Assembly: GCA_025766275.1 (NCBI GenBank)
Contig: JAFKAC010000038.1
Span: 1 to 64,000 of the forward strand
DNA: 64,000 nucleotides
Direction: 5' to 3'
DNA from: Lactarius indigo
Taxonomy: Eukaryota > Basidiomycota > Agaricomycetes > Russulales > Russulaceae
The position numbers and the translations under genes were made by a program. Positions within the stretch are counted from its first letter, which is position 1, and the number at the start of each line of letters is the position of its first letter. This document shows, one piece after another, positions 1 through 13,564 of the stretch. The notes under the pieces are model-generated. The model saw nothing but the letters and a program-made list of their open reading frames with translations. It was not told the origin of the DNA and made no database searches.

Positions 1-671
1 GCCAGGGAGGAAAGAAGTTTAAGAGAGACGGTCGCAGCGGGTCAGGGACTCTTCAGGGGAAAGAGTCTAAGGGACTGTAATAACCACGCTCTGAATCCTT
101 GATCCTGTTATGCTTTGTAATTATCTGAAAATTGTCATCATGATTATAAAGTGTCCCGGCATTTGGCGACATATGCTGATGCTCACCTCACGTTCCCTTG
201 TGTAACTTCCATTTTGCGCCTTGTGCGGTCATTTGCAACGAAAGTCGTTTAGTATATCCCGTACTCAGATTATCTCAATCCTGTCCCTGTGTATACATCA
301 GATCGTAATCATAATCTCTCGCGAATATATATTCTCTCGAAACCACCTTCCTACATGTCTTTGTGTGCGTTTAAATCTCGAATGTTATGCAAGTCGTATT
401 TACGCTCACCTTCGGTCGCCATGCTTTAGATATTGCTTGCCACTAGCAGATTAGTCGGCGATGAGGGTGTCCAATAAAAGAGTACCGTGCGACGGTTAGA
501 GTCAATGATCCATGAGCAACATCGCTCAAGGGGTGCATACTACTCAGGATTCTCACCTGATGGCGACTTCATTCCTCGGTCAGGTCGTCTACGTCGAGGT
601 CTTCTGTGCGCATGAAGCACGCCTGCATGAGCTGTTGGTCAAAATTCCTTCGCCATGAGTCCATTGCGCCG

Positions 672-3600
672 TCAATTCGGATAGAACCGTACCCTGTCCA
701 TTGGAAGAATATGTATCACTTCATGTCCACTGATTTCGAGGGGCGTCACTGCAATATGACAAATGATGTCCGAGGGTTCAATGATGACAGGTGGCACGAA
801 CTCGTTCCTGCACAAAAATCCTCCGGCGAATCCAAATCGTTTATACCTTCGGTCTATTTCCCTGAGATCTGGGCTGTGTTGAAGAGGGGCATAGGGCTGC
901 ACGCAGAGGTAAACAGACGGGTGGCTAACTTGACCCCGAGAAGAAGACGAGGGTGAATCAGGAACGTGGGTATGAAAGAAAATGTGCGTGATCTGGCCGG
1001 ACTTTTCATGCTGGGGGGATCGAAAAAACAGGTGGCTATCACGTGACCGACAGGTTGCCGTTGAGTACTGAACACCGCGGAGGGAGAACTTGTCCAAAAA
1101 CTGAGCAGATACAGATGTGGTTGAAGAACTTCCTGTAGAATCCTTGGCCCTGAGATCCGGATGTTTGCGATATAAGAATTGTATGAACGCTGTTAGTACG
1201 GCATCGGGAAGCCTTGATTCACGTAGACGTTCTCTATCATATGCGAAATCTGTTTGTTGTGTCAAGTGAACTGCGTCGATCAGATGGGCCAAGCGCGTCC
1301 CGCGACGTCCTCAGCAAGAGTACTCTTGTATGCTTCCAGAAGGTCGCCAACATGTGAGCGGACCTCACTGTCATCCGCGAGTAGCGCTTGTAGATTTGCC
1401 TCCCTCGTCGAGGCACGCATGAATGTTAACTCGAGTTCACCTTGTCGAAAATAAGTATTTGGTAGGGTTATATCTAGAAGCAAGACGCAAACCTAGCTTC
1501 ATGTTATGGTTCTTGCTCTGCATGGAATGGATGTACCGTTCGTAGAAGGCAGCGCCATGTGTGTGTGCAGGGCCAAACCCTCTGAGAACGTCCCCATAGT
1601 GCAAGGCGCGTGATGGATCGGCTTCACCTTCGCCACCTTATATAGTGATTTGAATGTCGTCACGTAGCGAAAGATATATTTCTCGTATAACTTGATCTCG
1701 TCCCGAGAAATTGAGCGTAAATTCGCAAGTTGAACGGCGCGCACTAGATCCATGAAGTTCTCCAGCATTGCTTTCCGGTCACCAGGTGCGTCGTCTCCCC
1801 AAAGTCTGATTAAGGTGATGGGGAGGTGGATTGTGCAGACAACTCTCCAGTTGTTCGCACTGAGTTTACCCCGTGCCGCAGTACCCCAATTTAAAGGGGC
1901 TCGTGTAACCCAGGAGGGAAGTTCAGTGCGATCCATGTCTCCCCAAACGGCCTCTAAAATATCCTTTCCAAGTATCGCGGAATTTCCAGAGGAAGTTGTT
2001 CGCTTCTGGGTAGGAAGCTCTTGGAGAGGACAATTCGCTTGTACCTAACTGGAAATGATGTAAAGTTACTCGATCAAATACACTACACACATACCCATCC
2101 AGCAGCTGCGACGTATAGCTCTTCCTTGGTGCGAAGTCCCTTCAGTTTATCCTGGGACATCTTACAGGAGTCTCGGCAGACAAATTGAAGGATAATTTTT
2201 TTAGCCCGCAAAACAGTGTTCCGTGCAGCACGATCAATGAGCTGTTGGAAGCACTTTTCGACGTCTTTCAGCTGATCTTCAGAAGGAACTTGGTCTTCAC
2301 TCAGAGTGCGAGCTGACGCGACCTAAATTAGGAGAGGATCAGATCGTGCATATATCTCAGTCATATTGACACCGTACCAGTCATCGGTAGTGATACTCCC
2401 CTCCCGAACACTTCGGGGTTCATCACCAGTCTCAGTCTCAGTCTCAGAAGCGAAGAAAGCTGTAGAGGAGGAATGGCGCGCTTTCTCAGTGGAGTGGGAT
2501 GCCGGCATTTTGATGACGTCGAGTGATGTAGCCTGGCGCTGCATCCAACACAAGTTCTTCATTTTATTCATCTAAAAGCCCAAAAACCTACCCATTCAAT
2601 GATAGTTATAGCTAATTGCCACTTGTTACCTGTGCGACGCAAGTTATGGTCAGCGCAGATATGCCAGAGGGTATCGCGAGCGCAGTCCCTTCCATTGAGT
2701 TGCTCCAGAAGACGATCGTGCTGCTCAGTTGTGCGTATGATGTCGTACCACTTCTTCATTTCGGAATCTGACGGCCTTGGAGTTGTTTTAGTGGTAGACG
2801 TCGCAGTCCTGTCACCTCCCACAGTGGATGTGTTGATACCCCAGACCTGTCGACAATGATTCTGGAAAAGCCCTGCGTCAAATACGTGCATAGGCTCAAT
2901 GGCCGTGAATAGAATGGGGTTCCAATACGGCAAATCGAGAAGCGGGGACCACCTGATCCCATGAGTTTTGAAAAGGGTTTCTTGGCCGTCGAAAGTTTCT
3001 GCATCGCGCCATTGCTTTGCAACTTTGAGGTGTTCAACAACGTCTCGTGGTGGCCAAGTCTTTCTGTCCAGGTTTTCGATGTCTTGCACTTTTAAGTAGC
3101 AGTGTGTGCAGAAGTAAGTTGCCGTTGCGCTCGCAAACCCACCAGCCTGCCGTGCAGCCAGCATATCAGAGACAACGGGGACAAGTATTGCCCGAACCCG
3201 GCAACCTTGTTTGTGTCTTGCCGTTCGAGAATACAGGACGCCTGGATCAAAGAACTCCAACAATACGTCCACAAGAAGTTTTAAACTGTGGTTGATGTCA
3301 GAAAGCGAAGGCTTCCTTGGTCCAGGAATTACGCCAGCGAGGAACATATTTTCGGGACGGTATCGCAGGTGGGCGGGGAGATTGACCAAGATCAACCAAA
3401 TAGCAGTCACGAAACAGATTGTTTAGCTTCTTTCATGTGGTACGGGTTAAAGCTATCCATCGAGAATGAAAACGCTAGGCGTATTTCATCTGCCGGCCCA
3501 GGGAGAAACCGTTCATCCTTCCTCAGAAGGATCTTGCACAAGTGGCCTGCATCCCACATGTCTTCCATGTACTGTTTTCGAGGTCTCCGAAAGGCTTTAA

Positions 3601-4703
3601 AGATGTGCTCTTCGATGGTGGGCCTGGAGAGCAGTCGCCCGACCCACTGCTTCAGATCTTGTACTTCATATTTGCATAGAGGAATGGTATAAGTCTTGGC
3701 ATTGATACTAACGGTGCCAAATAAGGGTCCGCCACAGCTGGAGCTGGAAGGAACCCGGCGGTGTGTACAGTATTTCGGGATGGAGACAACGAGCCGACTA
3801 TCTTCTGCCATTTCGCTGTCGACCTTCTCGGAGGAGTCCTGACGGTCGTCAAAAGACTTGGATGCTTTCCTTTTATTTGTCTTAATGAGGGAGTATTCGT
3901 AGAGAAAGTGACATGAAGGGCAGCAAACATAGCTTCGAGTGACTGGATCTAGGTCATATGTCATTAGGAGTTTTCGTGGGTCCTTCGGCAGTTCGCCCGC
4001 CAACGAACGAAGAGATCCTTGACTGTTCAAGATACTCCTCATTCCAGCAAGTAGGACAGCTGCGCCGCGACGGGGAAGGCGATATAAAACATACATCACC
4101 AGTGTGGTCATATAAATAGCAAGAAGGGTTGGATTCCTAGGATGTCTCGTCACGAAGTAGCTTTCTAGGGCATCATCAGAAACGGTGACATCAAGCAAGA
4201 GTATGACTATAACCTGTGTTGACCATGGCGCTATGGTCCCTGACGCCTCTTTTACTGCGTTGACCAGACCATTCGATTCCCTTTAATCGGTTTATCCTGA
4301 TCAACTCTTGAAGAACATGGTCTTCCAAGCTCTCCTTCCTGTTGGTGGCGTCGATTGCTTCCAGCATATTCAGAATGTCACAAAGGCGACTTTCGTGCTC
4401 AAGATAGATTTGATTCGTTCGAGCTGATGTCAATGCATATAGGCCGACATTTGGGCGCCTGATTTGCCACAAGTCTTGAGACTGGTAAGGGCCGCCGTGA
4501 ACGGGGTCATTGACATATTGCAAAGAGCCAATGTTGGGTATCCACTCAGAGCGTGCAGAAAGCTCTGCTTCCAGAAGAGAGAAATCATTCGTAGACATAG
4601 CAGCAGAAATTGAATCGAAGACCAAAGGATGCACGAGAGTGGAAATTTGGAGTCGACAAAGTAAGGACGCGAAGAACCAAGAACAATGCATATCTGCTGA
4701 CAT
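672..4703 (-). pseudogene. Tnp2-type transposase, multi-exon, frameshifted
   Basis: Cut-and-paste transposase of the plant Tnp2/CACTA type. Reading 5'->3' on the minus strand, the N-terminal exon (4703-4200) contains 'IEWSGQRSKRG'. The next block (4198-3407) has a cysteine motif 'YVCCPSCHFLY' and 'CTHRRVPSSSSCGG'. The central block (3410-2568) has the hallmark 'LPAHLRYRPENMFLAGVIPG', then 'AARQAGGFASATATYFC' and 'FDAGLFQNHCRQVWG'. Blocks at 2571-2110, 1936-1499 and 1483-672 carry the C-terminal part ('LPSWVTRAP', 'GELELTFMRAST', 'IIEPSDIICHIAV'). Between 'KQSVS' and 'VTAIW' (about 3410) the frame changes by one base with no splice signals, so the gene is probably dead. A further frame change lies near 1600, because the copy at 37949-38176 reads through ('HHxALHYGDVLRGFGP') where this one does not. 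Confidence 0.8.
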
Positions 4704-6885
4704 CTCGATTACATAACTTCGAATTTTCCAATTAACACTCCCGGAATCGCCGTATCATTGTTACCAACCAACATTAAGAGTAGTAGGAAAGTATCAGAGT
4801 ACTTAGTGCAAGTGTAACGAGATTATGTAACGCATCACACGTGAGTGCGCGCGCCGAAAGCTTGAGAATAAAAGAGTTATAGAGCAGAATTTGAGAGCGC
4901 GAAGACAGACAGTTGGACGGATTTGAGAACACTCCTCTGAGTTGCATTCACAGTCCACTGAGTACATTTTACACTACTGCATAATTTGTAAATAGAATGA
5001 AAGTGAGTAACACGAACCATCAGGCGTAAACATAAACGCGTCGTCAAGACGCAGAGTCACAGGACACAAATCGAGACGCAGGGTCTTAGAGACAAGTCAG
5101 GTGTATAGTAAGAAAAGTGGACCGAGGCCGAAAACGAATGTGATAAGGGGGAATCGAGGCGGCGAGGTAGAGAGCAGTGTGTAGCGTCGCCCTTGTGTTG
5201 TTGGGCTCGGCGTGCTCGCGCTTGATCCGAGAGAGTATCTTATAGAAACATTGGTAATCAATAGGGAAGGAACGGGGGACGAGGTACAGTAACGACCGAA
5301 GGTCGTAGTCCACAAATTAGGGCACGAGACGTCCGCGCTGAGGCGAGGACGAATCCTCTCGGGAACCGGCCCGATCCGGTCCCCCGCAAGTCGGGATTAT
5401 GTAACAGGCAAACCACGACATTTGGGACCGTGACCGTAGTACCACTCTCCTTCTGGGTTGGACATCAGAATCTGCCGAATGTCCTAGTCGTGACACGATG
5501 TGTAAGCCTAACGGATTGACGTGTGAATCACAAGCGTGCGGCAGGGTCACCGTCGCAAAAGCCTGATGGCAATCAAGGCCATAGCCGTCGGGCAGGCATG
5601 ACGGTGATGGATCAAAGACAATGTCAGCCGGGGGATGGTCGGCCTCGTGCCCGGGTATATGGAACCCCGTATAGATGAGATCTGAGGTTTGGATACATCA
5701 GCGTACATGGTGAGAAACCACCGAGGTACACTCACGATGGAAGCTAGCACATCCGACCGTCTAGAATGTCCCAGGGGTTTCAAGAAAAAAGAAATAGGTC
5801 TCATGAGTCGAGGACAGAAGCGGACAGAAACACAGAGATGTGGGCATGACATAAAAATTCAAAACAACGAACAACGATGGCCCGTGTTGGGATAATCAGG
5901 AGTGAGTACGTTGAACGAGATAAAGACATCGTCTACACTGTATTGAAGTGAATGTGATCTGGACTACGAAAGTCGGGGACCATCCTGAAAACAAGCAAGT
6001 GAGCTCCGTCAAGAGTGCCGCCTCGAGTCCTGGAGAAATCATTCGTGAGTGCCAGAATCGTCAGAGAAATACGCGGAACACGTACCGATACGGACCATCC
6101 ACTCGTCGCAACAGACCCGCGATTGGGCGGCGGTTCACCACTCCCGCCCTGACCCACTTTCCTCTTGCAGCAGGCTTGGACGCGCCCCCAAGTGCCAAAG
6201 GTATCGCGACACAGCTCGCTGCCGCAGCACCTCTACGATAGCACAAGAGAGTGGCGGCCTAACGGTCGGGTCACAACGACGGCGGAGGGGGGCACGGAGT
6301 AGGAATCAAGAATCAAGAATCAAGCCTCCGGCCCAGAAATCTGTGCTGTCGGGAAGAGTGGTTCTTGAGAGTGGTGACCATGCCCCGAATCTAGAGGATG
6401 ACTCATTTCTTTGTCTGCATCAACGCAGGAGAAGTAGACCCTTACTGGTGGTTTGGGGTAGAGGTAGAGCGAACGATGAGGTGGTGAGCATCACCGAGGC
6501 ACAGGAAAGAGAGCAGCGAAAGCACCCACCGAAACGGCCAGACGGTGCGTCGAGGGGAACTTTTTGAGGAGCTTGAAAATCTTGAAGACGGGGTACTCTA
6601 GGCCGAGGAGAGGGACGGGAGAGCAACGAACGCTCCCACCGAGGCCATCAGAGTGCGCGTCGAGATTGCTCGTGAAGGGAGTCGTTCAGGTGAGAGAGAT
6701 AACTAGCAGAGCCAGTAGCAGAGACATCATGGAGGAGGGAGAACGAGAGGTGGTACAGTAGTAGTGGAACGTGGGTGATGGCCAGAGATACTTCAACTAG
6801 ACAGTCGAAACGTCAACCGACTGTCAACCGAACATGAGCATTGGTCCGTCGTTCCGCCAGCCTCCACCGGACCGTGGCGGTGTCC
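4704..6885 (-). other. Upstream non-coding part of the Tnp2 element
   Basis: No gene supported. The stretch lies upstream of the transposase on its coding strand. Bases 6134-6885 are repeated, inverted, at 37190-37904 and in a more diverged form at about 43820-44215, so this belongs to the transposon and not to host DNA. The ORFs here are short, overlap on both strands and share no recognisable motif. Confidence 0.5.
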
Positions 6886-7221
6886 ATCGCTCTGTCCTCA
6901 GGCTTCCGCTTCCTCTGTTCAAGGGTGCTCATTCGCTCCTACCCATTCCTTCCGCTTAATCTACAATCCTACACCTGCACGTATGCCATCCTCGACGTGT
7001 CCTCCCGCTCTCTTTGTTAAACTTTCCATTCCTCCCTCTCTTCGCTCTTCCTTTCGCCCGCGTCATTACCTTCTGTCTCAGGTGGACTTACTATCACTTC
7101 CTCTTTCCTCCTCTTTTTGATGCGTCTTGAATCTCTTGGAACCACTGGCTTCCTCTTATCGCTCAAACGTGATTATCTCAAACTACTTGCACGGGTTGTC
7201 TATGTTTACTGCGTGATTTCG
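6886..7221. other. Spacer between transposon copies, no gene seen
   Basis: Pyrimidine-rich sequence lying between the outer end of the Tnp2 element and a second fragment of it. No coding potential or repeat was recognised. Confidence 0.4.
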
Positions 7222-7765
7222 CCGTCACCTCACGTTCCCTCGTGTACTTCCATTTTGCGCCTTGTGAGGTCATTTGCTACGAAAGTCGTTTAGTGTATCC
7301 CGTACTCAGATTATCTCAATCCTGTCCCTGTGTATACATCAGATCGTAATCATAATCTCTCGCGAATTTATTCTCTCGAAACCACCTTCCTACGTGTCTT
7401 TGTGCGCGTTAAATCTCGAATGTTATGCAAGTCGTATTTACGCTCACCTTCGGCCGTCAGGCTTTAGATATTGCTTGCCACTAGCAAGATTAGTCGGCGA
7501 TGGTGACTCATTCCTCGGTCAGGTCGTCTACGTCGAGGTCTTCTGTGCACATGAAGCACGCCTGCATGAGCTGTTGGTCGAAATTCCTTCGCCATGTGTC
7601 CCATTGCGCCGTCAATTCGGATATAACCGTACCCTGTCCATTGGAAGAATATGTATCACTTCATGCCCACTGATTTTGAGGGGTGACAAATAATGTCCAG
7701 GGTTCAATAACATTCAATGATGACATCGATGACAGGTGGCAAACACGTTCCTGCACAAAAATCTA
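7222..7765 (-). repeat. Second fragment of the Tnp2 element 3' end (direct copy)
   Basis: Bases 7227-7765 match 187-840 in the same orientation (the shared stretch starts 'cacctcacgttccctcgtgt'). Small deletions are visible: the segment equivalent to 470-560 is absent and part of the final transposase exon is shortened. It therefore holds only the transposase C-terminus and 3' flank, truncated on both sides. Two copies 7 kb apart in the same orientation could support unequal recombination. Confidence 0.75.
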
Positions 7766-8237
7766 CCGTGAGTGCGTCAAAATGAACATACCAGTCTTGG
7801 ATTGGGGGATCACGGGTGGTGACTGAATGCTTGAGTCAGACCGAGAGGAGTACCAAATGAAGGTGTAGCCGCTCCCAGAACTGGAGCCGAATGGTCGCTG
7901 GCACATTTGATAACCAGCGTGGGCACCCCCGGAGGATGTAGCACTTGCGACGCCGGGGATAGAACCCAGAGGCTCGATTACGGCCTGAAACACTGGAGTC
8001 GAGACAATACAATAAGAACGCACGGGCACGGACAGAATGAATAGCTGCGTATGAGGTGCATACACCTTCGTGCCTGTACATATTCGTTTATACACCACAA
8101 TTGAGTTTGAGACACCCTCAATGCCGTGCCGTGATTGGGTCAGTCGTGTCAACAAAATTCGCCCGAAGCCCGAAATACGATATTGTGACAAGCATACGTA
8201 TTATGTTATACAGTACTACTGTAACGTAACGTACAGG
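7766..8237. other. Intergenic, no gene seen
   Basis: Sequence between the transposon fragment and the stop codon of the NTPase-nuclease gene. Short overlapping ORFs only; probably the 3' flank of that gene. Confidence 0.4.
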
Positions 8238-11221
8238 TTATTTCGGAAATGCAGGCACACCCAACCAAGAGTCGAAATGCCCTTCACGGTCCCCACAACC
8301 AGGGAGTTGAGAACGAAGTACATTAGGCACCGGCACATTGTAGAATGAACTCCACCGATCCGGCTTATTCACCAACGCTCTCCAGACCTCGAGCGAGTCT
8401 CCTACTGGTCCAAAAAGGCCAATCCCCGAGCACATGAAGTCGTAGGATGTGAACAGCGGTTGTCCGTCCTTTCCAAGGCTCACCGCACCATCCGATGGTT
8501 TGTTATAGTCCATGCAAGTGATGCTATCTGGGCCGGAGATGGAGAATACGATGCGGATGATTGGAATGGGAAATTGACCATCCTCCGTATCGGAAAGATC
8601 GAGGATGCCACATTTGAAGGGATCCATATTTTGAAATATTTTGAGGTCGTCGGATCGAGAGGTGTTTGAATCGTTCTTGACTTGAACGATTATAAAACCG
8701 ACTTTCTTGACGTCGAGGTCGAAGCTGTCGTATAAGTATGGGTACACGGCGTCAAATCCGGGTTGACAGTTGGCGCCTAAAGCAGCCGCACCGCGCGTCA
8801 TGAAATAAAGGAGAAATCGACGCGCCAGAAGCTTCTGTACCTGTGGTTTGACGACGTGATTAAAGTGCATCGTGGCCTGTCCTTTTCCAAACACTTTTCC
8901 GAAGCGGTCTTTGTGGCCTTGTGTAACAGAGGGACGGCAAGAAGTCCGACATCCTTTCGAATGTTGGTTTAGAAAACAAATGTTCGAAGAGATCGTTGAC
9001 CGGAAATGAAAACAAACCCGTTCCCTAGGTCGAGGAAGTTGTTGTTTGATAGCCCTGTCACGGGCCCAAGCGAAGAAAGCGGCCACCAATAATTCTCCGC
9101 GATCTCCTTGGTCTACGCTGAACCCAGTCAGGACCAATGACAGGGCACGAGGCAAGTCGAATTCCTTGGATAACATGATATCAGATGCCGCCTCCGAGAG
9201 GATGGGCTCAGATGGCGCAATGCCGCGCAGAGATTCGATTCCGCCTCCAACCGCCACGCAGACGCGCATGTGGTTCGCTATTTGTTCATGCATGGTTCGC
9301 ATGGCGTCGAGGGGGCTTGCTGAGTTGAAGAGGTATTGGGGTGTGTTGATATCAAGCGCTAAGCGCTGCGACAACACCGCGTACATCTGAGCTTCCGTGA
9401 GACTTTTATCTCCTGGTTTCCCACACAATAGCTTTTGAACGGCAAAGTCGAGTAGATTCACACGGATTTCCTCATTGCCGTGGTCATAGCGTGTACCCCA
9501 TCTAGAAAATATGAGGAACTGTAGGAGACACAAAAAAATGTGACTTACAGTGGCCTTCCCATGTGAGCAATACACTCTAGGGAGGTGACGTGGTCAAGAG
9601 TCTCCATCGAACTAAAACCTTCTGACTTTGCATGAGCTGGTCAAATCCGAGGTAAATGTAGGGGCGGGGTGTTGTGAGTTTGCCCTCATTGATGCGATTG
9701 GATGCGTCCTGACCACGTGGCTGACCAAATTGCGTGATCTTGCCAGTGGTGGAAAGAAAGAACGAGAAGAGCGGCTCCGATGAGATTGAACTAAGTATAC
9801 GTCGAAGGACAACAAAACGAGATTCATTCTGGTCGTCGAAGGAATCCGCTAGCGTATGGGCTTCATCGAACGCGACGAAGATGTCAACAACTCTACTACT
9901 CTCATCTCCAGGAGGATCGTTTCCGATGTAGATGGAGTGTTCAAACGATTTTTTATCGCCAGAATTAAGCACATTTTGGAGGGCCTTCAGTGCTGTCGAT
10001 AATTCAGCGCCGCCTAACTCACCATGAGACTCGTATTCCTTTGAAACCAGTGGTGTTAAAGGGAACGAAACGCATGAAGAAACCGCGACGTACAGATGCC
10101 TTAGCAATCACTTCCTCGTAGAACTTATTCCTGTTCTTCCCGGCAGAGCCCATTGATTGGTCTTTCGACATGAAGTCCCGGAAATTTTGTATTCGTTCAA
10201 ATTTGGTAGGACCCATCTCTTTCAGGACCACCGCGGTCTTATCGAACAACGCGAGGAGGAAGTGTTGCATGAGGTATTTGGCCGATGAATGTGGGATTAC
10301 TCGACCACCGTCCGTGAGAAAGTTGCGAACCTTGTGGTCGGCAGGGGGATAGCCTTCGAGATAGGTCTGGTGAGCCATAGAACAAAAAGTGATAGGACGT
10401 ACGTACCTTGACCCTCTGAATGACGTAGGTTAATGGGGATCATAAAATAGCTCTTCGAGAACTCGTCGAGCAGGCGCGATTTTCCCATCCCAGATGACTG
10501 GATAATTGAACAGTAGCGCCCATACGGTTGTGGTTGAAGACAACCCCAATTCAAGTTGTTCAGCGATGTGCTCTTTTAGGCCCTCGAGCGGAGATGGGTT
10601 GACAAATTTTGCGGTCCAAGAATTTTCGATGGCTACTGACAATGATGTAAGATGCTACGTTTGAAAGGTTGGGACTTACCCCTATTCTGCGACTCCATAG
10701 AAACTTTCCTTGCCGGAGGCTCGAGTGGATCTGTGGGACATTACCAAAGTGTTGCAAGGGATAACAGGTCAGCTTACACAGTAATCCACTCTTCTCGGGT
10801 CGACTGGTCTTCATTACGCTGAAAAACATTTATGACTGGAGCCATCTGAGGACAAAAGTGCACATAACTTACTATGAGTGATTAGAGCGACAATGTCCCC
10901 CTCACACGCTTCCACCTGCACCGCCTTTCTCAACACGTCATAGAAATCTACGCTTTGCTCTCGAACGTTTCTTATAAAACCGTCCTCCTCGATGACGTCC
11001 TCGTTACCAAGTAATATCACAGCACTTGGACGAACGGCCGCATAAATCTTGCTGAGCTTGGACTGCCCATGAGTATCTTCTTCTTCGAAGCTTTGTAGTT
11101 TTATGCTTAAATTCAGGAGCGTGCGTAAAGGAATGCGGAGCACCGGAGAGGACGGAGGTGCCAGCTTTGCGTGCTTTGACTCGGGAGTCAAAGCAGAACT
11201 TGGGTCGGAAGGCCGCTTCAT
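8238..11221 (-). CDS. P-loop NTPase fused to a restriction-endonuclease-like domain (Crinkler/RHS-like)
   Basis: Start ATG at 11221, stop at 8238. N-terminal exon 'MKRPSDPSSALTPESKHAKL' has a basic, NLS-like character. Walker A is 'QSSGMGKSRLLDEF' (about 10500-10460); Walker B is 'VDIFVAFDEAHTLAD' (about 9870); a sensor-like 'FSFFLSTTGKITQF' follows. The C-terminal part has 'GANCQPGFDAVYPYL' and then 'VGFIIVQVKND' (about 8780-8680), which fits the D...QxK core of PD-(D/E)XK nucleases. Supported introns: 10354-10406, 10039-10092 and 9502-9548. NTPase plus REase is the architecture described for Crinkler-RHS-type proteins, and I recognise it as an expanded Agaricomycete family. The N-terminus shows no known header domain. 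Three one-base frame changes (about 10700, 10535 and 9600) lack credible splice sites, so this copy may be a pseudogene. The nuclease assignment is from motif shape only. Confidence 0.65.
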
Positions 11222-13496
11222 GGTAAGTCGATTATATCTTCATACGATGCAAGCCTTTAATAGGCCGTAGTTTCAATTCTTTGCCATTGTTCCCACTTCT
11301 ATCATGTCTTTCTCTCAGGAATTGTACTCCGAACTTGCCCATCCATCTCAACTCGGGTGTATCCGAGTTGTATGAGTGGAGGGATACCGGTTCAGCGCTC
11401 AGCGCTCAGCAAGCAGGTGGATGACAATTGTTGAAAATTACGGCAAACGTGTGAAACACGAGCAAAGCCCGAAACAGCGGTCGTCAATTTTACCAGGCAC
11501 GTCCATCTTCTTCTACAGCAGACAACCTGCATTTTACAGAGTAACTACGAAAAGTTCAAGTCAAGTACTTAAGAGCGGGGTTCAACCCACTGCGAGCGTC
11601 ACGATGGCTGGCGGCACCCAGCAAGAGCCGCAAGCCGGCAATATATGGCATTACTGGCAGCATTCGGTCTGCTGTCAATTGAAAATCAATGACAGCCCCC
11701 AGGTTTGTAGACAGGCCGCACGTCCCCGCGCCTCGTGCCGTCTTTGTTCGCCTCAGACTGCGCTCACATCATCGTATCGCCTCTTGCCTCGTGAAACCAG
11801 GCACTTGACAAATGGGTTTTCGGCTAGCGGAGGAAGAGGAAAATTACAGTAAGCTTCGGCTAACCATTACCAACATTGGAGTGTAAAGTGTTATTGTATG
11901 ATTCTGGAGAAATGGAAGGCACAAACTCGCTACTCCTCGGGAGTGCTCCTATCTTTTAATCTGGATATGCACTCCACACATGAAATGCAATTTTGTGAAA
12001 CAAGGTGCCGCGCCACAGGACACTGTGAATTACTGGCGTCGACGTGGCCTAACTGAAACCTTGCTTGTGGGAGGTGTGTTTGACCCTATTTCAAATTTGA
12101 GCTGTTTAGTGTGGTGTGACATTGGTGTGTGCGTATCCCCTATCCCTCCTATTTGTTCTTCTAGGAATAACGATCCACATTGTTACTGTCAGACTTTTTT
12201 TTTTGAACTGTTTATATCCCGGAGTACAAGCCCGAGGTTAGACCGGACATAGCCTGCTACATTTACAAGGATTGTACCTAATAGGGGGTGCCCTTGTTAC
12301 CAGAACTGAGCGAGGAGAAAAACATGGGTGGGGCATCTTAAGCAGTTAGCCCCAAGACTTCGCAAGGGAAGGTAGGGCTGCGCGTTAGATGCCAAAATTT
12401 TCATGTACGAGACTGCGTGGGGGTTTTCCCACCTCCTCAGTCGGGTTCCAGGGGATCCTCCTTCCACGAGCTGGCTTCGTGAGCGCGTGGCTCTCCTGTA
12501 TGTGTTCGGCGTCGTCCCTTCCCAGGCCAATGATGCGGGAGAAGCGAGTGGGGTTGTTGGAATGTGGGCCTGGCACCTGTGCCGTGTTGAAGCGTATGCA
12601 GGAGTGGATTATGTGAAGTGATGATCTGGTCTGGTACCCACACGGCACTCCCGTGCCTTGGGGGGGTCGTTGGACTGAAAGCGGTCGACGTACGTGCCCG
12701 TTGTATGGTGCTGGAGCCAAGTCCGTTTGAGTCTGAAGGTGGAGGGGATCCCGCAGTGGTTAGATAGGTGAAAGTGAGCCAAGTCGGAAGCAGTTCGCGG
12801 TGGCGAGAGCCAGTGCGATCGCGAATGGACGAGGGCGAGTAGCGAACTGGTGATGGTGAGAAGATGAAATGAAATGAGAGGAGATGCATCCGAAGTGGCA
12901 GACAGAGTCGTCGACGAGTTCGAGTGCCCGCGGTAGGGCCTAACTTCGAACTGAGTCACGCGGCACACAGGATGAGATGGAGAGGGGAAAACACGACACT
13001 GCTATTAATGAGCGAAGAGGGAATGGAGGGAATGGTTATATACATGCGAGCCAGTATACGACGCATTCCGAGTCCAAGTAAAAGTAATGAGAGTAAGAAT
13101 AGGGGAACAGAGGGGACAATACGATGGGCAGAGTGAGAGCAAACAGATGCGAGCGAGTCAAAGGGAGATGAGCGCGAACACGAGCAATCAAAATGCATTA
13201 TCTAAGTGACAGGTAGCGAGCATACGAAAATAACAAAGGGGCTGAGACACTATGACGCATGACAATATAATCTTTTCTTTTCCAAGTCCAACCGGGGAAG
13301 CGAGAGTGGGCGAGCTGCGATCTTGACATCTTGAAACGGACAAGTGATATGGGCGATGCAACAGAGATAGGGTGTTGAGAGACAAGGACAACACAAGGCG
13401 TATGGCCTGTCTTCGAATGTCGATCGGTGTCATCCATTTGCAGAGTGAGGTGAGGGTGAGTGATGGGTGAGAAATGTAATGAGCGACAGAGAGGGA

Positions 13497-13500
<4 letters not shown>
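11222..13500. other. Gene-poor interval, no supported gene
   Basis: ORFs of up to about 158 codons occur on both strands but overlap each other, share no motifs and have no plausible splice structure. From about 12300 on, the DNA turns purine-rich on the plus strand. The upstream region of the NTPase-nuclease gene starts at 11222. Confidence 0.4.

Positions 13501-13562
<62 letters not shown>
13501..13562 (+). repeat. Compound (GA)n(GT)n microsatellite
   Basis: About fifteen GA units pass directly into about seventeen GT units. The Ser/Leu- or Thr/His-rich ORFs reading through it on both strands are artefacts of the repeat. Confidence 0.95.

Positions 13563-13564
<2 letters not shown>

Larger units (their letters stand above)
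1..6885 (-). mobile_element. Tnp2-class (CACTA-like) DNA transposon, decayed, near full length
   Basis: The extent comes from comparison with an inverted copy at 37190-39614. Bases 1-1704 match the reverse complement of 37911-39614, and 6134-6885 match the reverse complement of 37190-37904. The middle (1705-6133) is missing from that copy. The coding part (672-4703, minus) is a Tnp2-type transposase. The left end may continue beyond base 1, because the match is still running at the window edge. I could not find CACTA termini or a target-site duplication, so the assignment rests on the transposase alone. The boundary at 6885 is approximate. Confidence 0.72.
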
